Assembly: GCA_046349435.1 (NCBI GenBank)
Contig: JAXMCI010000033.1
Location: 1 to 64,000 of the forward strand
Direction of reading: 5' to 3'
DNA length: 64,000 nucleotides
Source: JAXMCI01 sp046349435
GTDB lineage: Bacteria; Pseudomonadota; Alphaproteobacteria; Dongiales; Dongiaceae
Numbering within the stretch: the stretch's first letter is position 1; every line of letters starts with the position of its first letter. The notes under the pieces are model-generated. The model worked only from the letters and a program-made list of their open reading frames with translations. It had not been told where the DNA came from and made no database searches. A program made the translations under genes and the position numbers. Below, in pieces: positions 52,322-59,287 of this stretch.

Positions 52322-53560
52322 ATGCCCTGGCGGCCCAGCAGCGCGAAGACCTACCAGAACGGCCGGGCCGAGTCGCCGGCGAGCGGCATCGGCGGCGAGG
52401 CGCCGGCGGCGCTGATCTGCCTCTCCCACCTGCGCTGGAGCTTCGTCTGGCAGCGGCCGCAGCACCTGATGTCGCGCTGCGCCCGCCGGATGAGCGTGTT
52501 CTTCGTCGAGGAGCCGGTGTTCCGGGCCAATGCGGCACCGCATCTCGATCTGAGACTCGATTCCTCGGGCGTCACGGTCGGCGTGCCGGTGCTGCCGGAG
52601 GGCCTCGGCCCGGAGGAGCGCGACGCGGAGCTCGCCGATCTGCTCGACGGCCTGGTCGAGCGGCTCGCCGACCACCGGCTGATCCTGTGGTTCTACACCC
52701 CGATGGCGCTGGCCTTCGCCGGTCATCTCGCCCCGGCGCTCACCATCTACGATTGCATGGACGAGCTCTCCGCCTTCCGGGGCGCCCCGCCGGAGCTGGC
52801 GCGCCGCGAGGAGGAGCTGCTGCGGCGCGCCGACCTCGTGCTCACCGGCGGCCACAGCCTCTACGAGGCCAAGCGCCGGCGACATGGCAGCGTGCACGCC
52901 TTTCCCAGCAGCGTCGACCTGGCGCATTTCGCGCGGGCCCGCCGGCCGAGCCCGCTGGCGCTCGACCAGGACCGCCTGCCGCGGCCGCGGCTCGGCTATT
53001 ACGGCGTGATCGACGAGCGGCTCGACACCAGGCTGCTCGCCGAGGTCGCTCGGCTGCGCCCGCACTGGCAGCTCGTCATGGTCGGGCCGGTGGTGAAGAT
53101 CGACCCGGCGGAGCTGCCGCGCGCCCCCAACCTGCATTATCTCGGCGGCCGGCCCTACGAGGAGCTGCCCGACTATCTCGCCGGCTGGGACGTCGCGCTG
53201 ATGCCGTTCGCGATCAACCGCTCGACCCGCTACATCAGCCCGACCAAGACCCCGGAATATCTCGCCGGCGGCCGGCCGGTGGTCTCCACCCCGGTCCCCG
53301 ACGTGGTGCGGGCCTATGGCGAGCCGGGGCTGGTGGCGATCGCCGGCGATCCCCAGGGCTTCGTCGCCGCCATCGAGCGCTGTCTCGGGCCCTGGGATCG
53401 CGCCGGCTGGCTCCGCCGCGTCGACGCCGCGCTCGCCGGCCAGTCCTGGGACGCCACCTGGAGCGCGATGGCGGCGCAGATCGATCGCGCCCTCGAGGCC
53501 GCCGCCGCCGGCCCGGGCCGCCGGCCGCCGCCGGCCGAGCTCGGCGTCGCCTCGGGCTAG
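52322..53560 (+). CDS. GT4-like glycosyltransferase (TuaH-type)
   Basis: 412 aa. The N-domain has ICLSHLRWSFVWQRPQHLMS, the classical start of TuaH-like enzymes, then LILWFYTPMALAFAGHL and TIYDCMDELSAFRGAP. The C-domain has GYYGVIDERLDTRLLAEVAR, NLHYLGGRPYEELPDYLAGW and SPTKTPEYLAGGRPVVSTPV. Expected to be a retaining GT-B enzyme acting on a cell-surface glycan. It precedes an ATP-grasp gene by 63 bp; acceptor unknown. Confidence 0.85.
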   Translation: MPWRPSSAKTYQNGRAESPASGIGGEAPAALICLSHLRWSFVWQRPQHLMSRCARRMSVFFVEEPVFRANAAPHLDLRLDSSGVTVGVPVLPEGLGPEERDAELADLLDGLVERLADHRLILWFYTPMALAFAGHLAPALTIYDCMDELSAFRGAPPELARREEELLRRADLVLTGGHSLYEAKRRRHGSVHAFPSSVDLAHFARARRPSPLALDQDRLPRPRLGYYGVIDERLDTRLLAEVARLRPHWQLVMVGPVVKIDPAELPRAPNLHYLGGRPYEELPDYLAGWDVALMPFAINRSTRYISPTKTPEYLAGGRPVVSTPVPDVVRAYGEPGLVAIAGDPQGFVAAIERCLGPWDRAGWLRRVDAALAGQSWDATWSAMAAQIDRALEAAAAGPGRRPPPAELGVASG

Positions 53561-53623
53561 CCGGGGCCGGTCCCGTGCCGGTCCGGCCGGCTGCCGGGCG
53601 GCCCTTCCGCGCCGCCCGGCCGG

Positions 53624-55042
53624 ATGCTACCTTCGCCGCTACCGATGGACGCGGCAGGGATACCGACGGCCACCCGCGGCTTGGCACCGCCGCGCGACCG
53701 GGCGGCCGACGCCGCGCGCCCGCTGCTCGTCCTCGCCCTCGCCATGTCGCCCGCCGAGCAGGCGGCGCTGGCGCGCATCGGCGGCGCCGAGCGTTTCCGG
53801 CTGCAACCGTTCGGCGATCCGGCGGAGGTCGGCGACCCCGCCTTCTGCCGGCCCGGCCGGCTGGTCCCGGCGCTGGTCGCCGCTGCGGGCGCCCTGCCGG
53901 AGCCGGCCGCCGGGGTGATCGCCTTCGACGACTACCCGGCGAGCCCGCTCGGCGTGGCGCTGGCCGAGCGGCTCGGCCTGCCCGGCCCGCGGCTGGACGC
54001 CTCGCTGCTCTGCCATCACAAGTACTGGAGCCGGCTGCGGCAGCGCGAGGTGGCGCCGGAGGCGGTGCCCGCCTTCGCGCCGGTCGACCTGGCGCGCCCG
54101 CCCGCGACGCCGCCGCTGCCCTTCCCCTTCTGGCTGAAGCCGGTCAAGTCCTCGCTCTCCCATCTCGGCTTCCGCATCGAATCGGCGGAGGCCTACGCGG
54201 CGGCGCTGGCCCGCGCGGCCGCCGAGCTGCCGGCCTATGTCGCCGCCTTCGACGAGCTGCTGGCGCTGGCGCCGGGCCTGCCGCCGGCCGGCTATCCGGC
54301 GCTGGGCGGCCGGGCGCTGATCGCCGAGGCGCTGATCGGCGGCCGGCAGGTGACGCTCGAGGCCTTCGTCCAGGGCGGCGCCATGCGCCTGATGGGGATC
54401 ACCGACTCGGTCTGCTTCCCCGGCCATCCCAGCTTCAGCCGCTTCGTCTATCCCTCGGCCCTGCCGGGCCCGGTCCAGGCGCGCATGGCGGCGGTCGCCG
54501 GGCGGGTGATGGCCGGGTTCGGCTTCGCCGACGGGCTGTTCAGCATCGAGTTCTTCTACGACGAGCCGCAGGACCGGATCTGGCTGATCGAGATCAACCC
54601 GCGCTACTGCCCGCAATTCGCCGACCTCTACGCCATGGTCGACGGGCTCTCCAGCCACCAGGTGATGATCGAGCTGGCCTGCGGTCTGACGCCGCGGCTG
54701 CGGCCCGGCGCCGGCCGCTGCCGGGTGGCGGCGAGCTTCGTGTGGCGCCGCTTCAGCGACGCGACCGTGGTCGGCGCGCCGGGGCCGGACGACCTGGAGC
54801 GGCTGCGCGAGGCGCTGCCCGACGCCCATGTCGACTTCCTGGCGCGCCCGGGCGACCGCCTCTCCGAGCTGGCCCAGGACGCCTACAGCTTCCGCTACGC
54901 GGTGGTGAACATCGGGGCGGCAGATGCGGCCGCGCTGGAATCCGGCTATCGCCGCGCGGCGGCGCTGCTGCCGTTCCGGTTCGCCCCGCCCGGCCTCCCG
55001 CCGGCCCCGGGCCGGTCGCTCAGCGGACGTGAAGTCTGCTAG
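53624..55042 (+). CDS. ATP-grasp domain protein
   Basis: 472 aa (start at 53624 or at the inner ATG at 53645). The ATP-grasp core runs from about residue 130 to 360: LLCHHKYWSRLRQ, FPFWLKPVKSSLSHLGFRIE (ATP-binding Lys), ALIAEALIGGRQVTLEAFVQ, and the Mg-binding block LFSIEFFYDEPQDRIWLIEI followed by NPRYCPQ. Such enzymes join a carboxylate to an amine, thiol or alcohol. The substrate cannot be told. The gene lies between a glycosyltransferase and an orphan response regulator. Confidence 0.82.
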   Translation: MLPSPLPMDAAGIPTATRGLAPPRDRAADAARPLLVLALAMSPAEQAALARIGGAERFRLQPFGDPAEVGDPAFCRPGRLVPALVAAAGALPEPAAGVIAFDDYPASPLGVALAERLGLPGPRLDASLLCHHKYWSRLRQREVAPEAVPAFAPVDLARPPATPPLPFPFWLKPVKSSLSHLGFRIESAEAYAAALARAAAELPAYVAAFDELLALAPGLPPAGYPALGGRALIAEALIGGRQVTLEAFVQGGAMRLMGITDSVCFPGHPSFSRFVYPSALPGPVQARMAAVAGRVMAGFGFADGLFSIEFFYDEPQDRIWLIEINPRYCPQFADLYAMVDGLSSHQVMIELACGLTPRLRPGAGRCRVAASFVWRRFSDATVVGAPGPDDLERLREALPDAHVDFLARPGDRLSELAQDAYSFRYAVVNIGAADAAALESGYRRAAALLPFRFAPPGLPPAPGRSLSGREVC

Positions 55043-55043
55043 T

Positions 55044-55127
55044 ATGGCAGCGTGGGTGCGCATCACCGCCTTTTACCGGCAGGAGGTACCATACCGGTTG
55101 AAGCGATCCTGGGTGATCGGGGGATGA
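55044..55127 (+). CDS. Possible 27-aa leader peptide ahead of the response regulator
   Basis: The ATG one base after the ATP-grasp stop opens a frame coding MAAWVRITAFYRQEVPYRLK followed by RSWVIGG. Its TGA overlaps the response-regulator ATG (ATGA). The peptide is basic, with two Trp and two Tyr. An AGGAGG at 55081-55086 lies inside it, too far from the regulator ATG to be its normal ribosome site. It might couple translation; it could also be chance. Confidence 0.3.
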   Translation: MAAWVRITAFYRQEVPYRLKRSWVIGG

Positions 55128-55879
55128 CCTCAGACGACATTGCCCGGCGCGTCACCATCGTCGACGGCGACGAGCCGCGCCGGCGCGAGCTCGCGGCGCG
55201 GCTCGAGGAGAGCGGCTACCGGGTCGCCGTCTGCGCCGATGCCGGCCTGCTGCGCGGCGACGGGGCGCCGCCCGCCGACATGGTCGTGCTCGACCTCGAT
55301 GCGCCCGGCGGCGACGGGCTCGCCCTGGTGCGCGAGCTGCGCGCCTGCGGCGGCGCTCCGCTGATCCTGGTCACCGGGCGGGGCAGCGTCGCCGAGCGCG
55401 TCGCCGGCCTCGGGCTCGGGGCCGACGACTACATCGCCCGGCCGTTCGACCCGCGCGAGCTGGTGGCCCGCATCGACGCCGTGCTGCGCCGGCGCGAGCT
55501 GGTGGTGAGCGGCGCCCGCCGGCCGGTGCTGCAGCGCTGGGCCTTCGCCGGCTGGCAGCTCGATGCCTTCACCCGGCGCCTCGCCGCGCCGGACGGCGCG
55601 CCGGTCGACCTCACCGCCAGCGAGTACCGGCTGCTCGAGATCCTGGTGTCCAGCCCCGGTCAGCTGCAGCGCCGCGAGGACCTGCTGAAGGCCATCTACC
55701 AGCGCGACTGGACGCGCCAGGACCGCAGCATCGACAACCTGGTGGTGCGGCTGCGCCGCAAGCTGCGCGACGATTCGCGCTCGGCCCAGCTGATCCGCAC
55801 GGCCCGCGGCGGCGGCTACCTGCTGACCGCGCCGGTGCGCGTCATCCGCGACGGGGTCGAGGCGGCGCAGCGGAGCTGA
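55124..55879 (+). CDS. Orphan OmpR/PhoB-type response regulator with altered receiver residues
   Basis: 251 aa. Receiver domain (9-125): VTIVDGDEPRRRELAARLEE, phospho-acceptor D57 in MVVLDLDAPGG, T84 in LILVTGRG. The usual second acidic residue of the DD pair is Gly (G15), and the invariant Lys of the DDYxxKPF motif is Arg (R106 in GADDYIARPF). The C-terminal winged helix (about 145-240) is normal: LTASEYRLLEILVSSPGQLQ, DRSIDNLVVRLRRKL, IRTARGGGYLL. No histidine kinase gene is nearby. The changes may weaken or alter phosphorylation control. Confidence 0.88.
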   Translation: MTSDDIARRVTIVDGDEPRRRELAARLEESGYRVAVCADAGLLRGDGAPPADMVVLDLDAPGGDGLALVRELRACGGAPLILVTGRGSVAERVAGLGLGADDYIARPFDPRELVARIDAVLRRRELVVSGARRPVLQRWAFAGWQLDAFTRRLAAPDGAPVDLTASEYRLLEILVSSPGQLQRREDLLKAIYQRDWTRQDRSIDNLVVRLRRKLRDDSRSAQLIRTARGGGYLLTAPVRVIRDGVEAAQRS

Positions 55880-55889
55880 CCACCGCGGT

Positions 55890-55926
55890 GCCGCGTGGCA
55901 GCCCCCGTCGGGCCCTGCCACGCGGC
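55890..55926. terminator. 12-bp perfect hairpin after the response-regulator gene
   Basis: GCCGCGTGGCAG (55890-55901) and CTGCCACGCGGC (55915-55926) pair perfectly around a 13-nt loop, 10 bp after the stop. No U-tract. Probably a transcript end. The rest of the gap to 56152 is GC-rich and holds nothing else I can support. Confidence 0.5.
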
Positions 55927-56152
55927 GCCGGGTCGACCGGGCAGCGCAGGCCGCAGGCCCCACCGGGTCCCAGCCCGACCCCGCCCCAGAGGCGGCAGCC
56001 GGGAGGAAGGCTGCTCGATCGTCGCACCGCCGATCGTGCGCCGCCGCACCACCCCGGCCAAGTCAGGAAGAATACCTACCGGCCCGACGGCTGGCATCGG
56101 GGCCGGCGATCGGGCATGCTCCCGGCCTTTTCCCAGGGCAAGCGGGGCAGGG

Positions 56153-56950
56153 ATGGCACGGGTCGCGGGCAAGGTCGCCATCGTCATCGGGGCGGCGCAG
56201 GCCGAGGGGATCGGGGCGGCGATCGCCGAGCGGCTGGCCGAGGAGGGCGCCCTGGTCACGGTCGCCGACATCGACGCGGCCACCGGGGCGGCCACGGCGG
56301 CGGCCCTGGCGCGGCGCTGGCCGGCGGTCCGCTTCCGGCCGGTCGACGTCGCCAGCCCCGAGAGCAACCGGGCGCTGGCCGAGGCGGTGCTGGCCGAGCA
56401 TGGCCGGATCGACATCCTCTGCCAGAACGCCGGCATCTTTCCCTACACCATGCTCGACGCCATCCCGGCCGAGGAGTGGGACCGGGTGCTCGGGGTCAAC
56501 CTGCGCGGGCCGTTCCTGGCGCTGCAGGCCTGCCAGCCGGCGATGCGGCGGCAGCGCTACGGCCGCGTCGTCTTCACCGCCTCGATCACCGGGCCGCGCG
56601 TCAGCTCGCCGGGCCATGCCCACTACTCGGCGAGCAAGGCCGGCATCCTCGGGCTGATCCGCGCTGCGGCGCTGGAGAACGCCGCCTGGGGCATCACCGT
56701 CAACGGCGTCGAGCCCGGCAACGTGCTGACCGGCGGCATGCGCACCCACCGCAGCCCCGAGTTCATCCGCGAGATGGAGCGCTCGGTGCCGCTCGGCCGG
56801 CTCGGCACGCCGCGCGACGTCGCCGAGGCCTGCCTCTATCTGGCCTCCGACGAGGCGGCCTACGTGACCGGCACCAGCATCGTCATCGATGGCGGCCAGA
56901 CCCTTCCCGAGGCGCCGCTGCCGCCGGTCGCGGCCGAGGCCGCCCGATGA
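56153..56950 (+). CDS. SDR-family oxidoreductase (first of a pair)
   Basis: 265 aa. NAD(P)-binding motif GAAQAEGIGAAIAERLAEEG (a variant of TGxxxGIG with an inserted residue), D-x-D segment ADIDAA, NAG in CQNAGIFPYT, active-site Ser in FTASITGPR, YxxxK in HYSASKAGI, and the C-terminal GTSIVIDGGQTLPE. It is a classical short-chain dehydrogenase; substrate unknown. GGGGCAGGG precedes the ATG. It overlaps the next SDR gene by 4 bp, so the two probably act in one pathway. Confidence 0.88.
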   Translation: MARVAGKVAIVIGAAQAEGIGAAIAERLAEEGALVTVADIDAATGAATAAALARRWPAVRFRPVDVASPESNRALAEAVLAEHGRIDILCQNAGIFPYTMLDAIPAEEWDRVLGVNLRGPFLALQACQPAMRRQRYGRVVFTASITGPRVSSPGHAHYSASKAGILGLIRAAALENAAWGITVNGVEPGNVLTGGMRTHRSPEFIREMERSVPLGRLGTPRDVAEACLYLASDEAAYVTGTSIVIDGGQTLPEAPLPPVAAEAAR

Positions 56951-57771
56951 GCGCCGCGCCCGCGAGGGCCGGCCGTCTCGCCGGGCGGGTGGCGCTGGTC
57001 ACCGGCGCCGCCTCCGGCATCGGGCGGGCGATCGCGCTGCGCTTCGCCGGCGAAGGCGCCCGGGTGGCGCTCAACGACCTGCCGGGCAATCCGGGCCTCG
57101 CCGCGGCGGCGGCCGAGTGCGCAGCGGCCGCCGCGCCCGGCGCGCCGCCATTGACGGCGCCGGCCGATGTCGGGGACGAGGCGGCGATCGCCGCCATGGT
57201 GCGGCAGGTGGTGGCCGAGGCCGGCCGGCTCGACATCCTGGTCAACAGCGCCGCCTTCCAGCTGAAGAGCCCGAGCCACCAGGCGAGCGCCGCCGATTTC
57301 GACGCCGTGCTGCGGGTCGGGCTGCGCGGCGTCTTCCTCTGCTGCCGCGAGGCGCTCGGCCACTTCCTGGCGCGCCCCGGCGGCGGCACCATCGTCACCA
57401 TCTCCAGCGTCCACCAGATCGTGCCCAAGCCCGGCTATCTCTCCTACGCGATGGCCAAGTCGGCGCTCGCCAACATGACGCAGACCCTGGCGCTGGAATA
57501 TGCCGGCCAGGGCATCCGGGTGAACGCCATCGGGCCCGGCGCGATCGCCACGCCGATGAACGCCGCCTGGAAGGACGACCCGGTGCTGCGCCGCGCCGTC
57601 GAGCGCCGCATCCCGATGCGCCGCGCCGGCGAGCCCGAGGAGATCGCCGCCGTCGCCGCCTTCCTCGCCTCCGACGAGGCCTCCTACGTCACCGGCCAGA
57701 CCCTCTATGCCTGCGGCGGGCTGACGCTGCATGCCGAATTTGCCGAAGATTGGGCCACGCAGGGCGGCTGA
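56947..57771 (+). CDS. SDR-family oxidoreductase (second of a pair)
   Basis: 274 aa, ATG in an ATGA overlap with the previous gene. Normal TGAASGIGRAI cofactor loop, LNDLPGN acidic/N-ribose region, NSA in LVNSAAFQLKS (in place of NAG), Ser in TISSVHQIVPK, YxxxK in SYAMAKSAL, and PGAIATPMN. Resembles the glucose 1-dehydrogenase-like SDRs. Together with its neighbour it may carry out successive oxidations of a sugar or polyol; that is inference. Confidence 0.9.
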   Translation: MSAAPARAGRLAGRVALVTGAASGIGRAIALRFAGEGARVALNDLPGNPGLAAAAAECAAAAAPGAPPLTAPADVGDEAAIAAMVRQVVAEAGRLDILVNSAAFQLKSPSHQASAADFDAVLRVGLRGVFLCCREALGHFLARPGGGTIVTISSVHQIVPKPGYLSYAMAKSALANMTQTLALEYAGQGIRVNAIGPGAIATPMNAAWKDDPVLRRAVERRIPMRRAGEPEEIAAVAAFLASDEASYVTGQTLYACGGLTLHAEFAEDWATQGG

Positions 57772-57886
57772 GCCGCGACGCCGGCGCTGGAAAGATCGCC
57801 AGGACGTCCTACATTGGGGCGAACGCGCCGGCGGAGCTGGTCGGCGGCGGCGCATCCGCGTTACCTCGTTGAAGGTCTTCTGCCCC

Positions 57887-58498
57887 ATGGCTCGTCTCCT
57901 CGCATCGCTGCTCATGCTCGCCCTCGTCGGCTTCGCGACGCCGCCCGCCCGGGCGGCCGGCGACCCGGCCGTACAGCAGCCGGTCGAGGCGCTCTACGAC
58001 GCCCTGCTGGAGGTCATGAAGGCGGGCGATTCGATGAGCTTCGCGGACCGGGAGAAGAAGCTCGATCCGATCGTGCGCCGGGCCATCGACCTGCCCTACA
58101 TGGCGCAGTTCGTCGTCGGCCGGCGCTGGAAGGACCTCACCCAGGAGCAGAAGGACCGCTTCATCGACGTCTTCTCGCGCAACGCGGTGGCGACCTATGC
58201 CAACCGGTTCAACGGTTATAGCGGCGAGAAGTTCGTCATCCTGGACCAGCTGCCGCCCGATGGCGGCAAGGTCCGGCTGCAGACCCGCCTGGAGATCCCG
58301 GACAAGGAGCCGGTCACGCTCGACTACATGATGCACCAGACCGGCCCCGGGGAATGGCGCGCCGTCGACGTCTATTACGGGCCGGCGAGCCAGCTCGCGA
58401 CCAGCCGCTCCGACTATTCCAGCACGCTGCAGAGCAAGGGCATCGACGGGCTGATCGCCGCGCTCGAGACCAAGACGCGGCAGCTCGGCACTCCCTGA
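57887..58498 (+). CDS. hpnM: HpnM, MlaC/Ttg2D-family periplasmic lipid-binding protein of the hopanoid cluster
   Basis: 203 aa. Signal peptide LLASLLMLALVGFATPPARA. The mature MlaC-like domain has ALYDALLEVMKAGDSMSFAD, REKKLDPIVRRAIDLPYMAQ, VVGRRWKDLTQEQKDRFIDV, and ends EWRAVDVYYGPASQLATSRS. MlaC proteins carry phospholipids across the periplasm; the HpnM branch is found with the HpnN transporter. hpnN follows 778 bp downstream, and other hpn genes lie convergently, so HpnM is the best name. Confidence 0.87.
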   Translation: MARLLASLLMLALVGFATPPARAAGDPAVQQPVEALYDALLEVMKAGDSMSFADREKKLDPIVRRAIDLPYMAQFVVGRRWKDLTQEQKDRFIDVFSRNAVATYANRFNGYSGEKFVILDQLPPDGGKVRLQTRLEIPDKEPVTLDYMMHQTGPGEWRAVDVYYGPASQLATSRSDYSSTLQSKGIDGLIAALETKTRQLGTP

Positions 58499-58604
58499 AT
58501 GCGGGCGGGCCCCGGCTTGACTTGGCCGACGGCCCGACGATAGGGTCCGCCACCTCGCGCCGCTATCCAGCCCGCGCCGGTGGTTATCGACTCGAAAGGC
58601 GAGC

Positions 58605-59003
58605 ATGCGCGTCCCTTCCTCGGCCGCGAGGCCGGCGGCGAGCCGCCGCGGCCTGATCGCGCTGCTGCTGGCGGTGCCCCTGGCGCTGCTGCCGCGGCCG
58701 CTCCTCGCCCACGCCGTCGTCGTCCGCTCGATGCCGGCCGCCGACGCCCGGGTGACCGGGCCGGACGTCGCCATCGCGCTGCAGTCCAACAGCCGGGTCG
58801 ACCGGCCGCGCTGCCGGCTGGCGCTGGTCGCCCCCGGCGGCGCGATGACCACGCTCGACCTGCAGGCCGACACGGCGCCCCAGCTGCTGGCGGCGCAGGC
58901 CAAGGGCCTCGCCCCCGGGGCCTACCGGCTGCGCTGGCAGGTTCTGGCCGTCGACGGGCACATCACCCGCGGCGACATCCCCCTCACCGTCGTCGCTGCC
59001 TGA
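58605..59003 (+). CDS. CopC-domain periplasmic protein
   Basis: 132 aa. Signal peptide GLIALLLAVPLALLPRPLLA, then AHAVVVRSMPAADARVTGPD. A His follows the predicted cleavage site, as in the copper ligand position of CopC. The C-terminal block AYRLRWQVLAVDGHITRGDI has the second conserved His (VDGH). Size is normal for CopC. Copper binding is expected from the family. It stands between hpnM and a CopD-like remnant. Confidence 0.83.
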   Translation: MRVPSSAARPAASRRGLIALLLAVPLALLPRPLLAHAVVVRSMPAADARVTGPDVAIALQSNSRVDRPRCRLALVAPGGAMTTLDLQADTAPQLLAAQAKGLAPGAYRLRWQVLAVDGHITRGDIPLTVVAA

Positions 59004-59065
59004 TCCCGGCGATGGCTCACGACCGGCCCGGCCGCACCGCGGCGGCCTGACCCGCGCCCTTCGGC

Positions 59066-59287
59066 ATGGTCCTGCTGCTCACCCACAGCCACAACCTGGC
59101 CAACCTCAAGGACCAGCTGCTGATCGAGATGAGCCACATCCCCCTGGCGCTGCTCGGCATCACCTGCGGCTGGGCGCGCTGGCTCGAGCTGCGGCTCGCG
59201 CCGCCTGCCAGCCGGATCGCCGGCTGGGTCTGGCCCGCCTGCCTGGTCGGCGCCGGCCTCATCCTGCTGCTCTGCCGTGAAGCCTGA
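59066..59287 (+). CDS. CopD-like membrane remnant (C-terminal fragment only)
   Basis: 73 aa with two hydrophobic segments. The sequence (THSHNLANLKDQLLIEMSHI, PLALLGITCGWARWLELRL, VWPACLVGAGLILLLCREA) resembles only the last part of CopD copper-resistance membrane proteins, which are usually about 300 aa or longer. The upstream 62 bp to copC has no missing portion in any frame. It may be a deletion remnant or a small free-standing protein. It overlaps hpnN by 11 bp, so its translation may help hpnN expression. Confidence 0.6.
   Translation: MVLLLTHSHNLANLKDQLLIEMSHIPLALLGITCGWARWLELRLAPPASRIAGWVWPACLVGAGLILLLCREA

Noticed and set aside
50386..55032. Open plus-strand frame of about 1,500 codons across GH2, glycosyltransferase and ATP-grasp genes
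   Set aside because: Translation is low-complexity Arg/Ala/Gly. It crosses three recognisable genes in another frame, so it is a GC-driven artefact.
55081..55090. AGGAGG as ribosome site for the response regulator, with an ATA start at 55091
   Set aside because: ATA starts are extremely rare. The ATG at 55124 gives a normal receiver N-terminus and an ATGA overlap with a short upstream frame.
59066..59287. Full CopD hidden by a frameshift upstream
   Set aside because: The 62 bp between copC and this frame cannot hold the missing helices in any frame, so most of CopD is absent.
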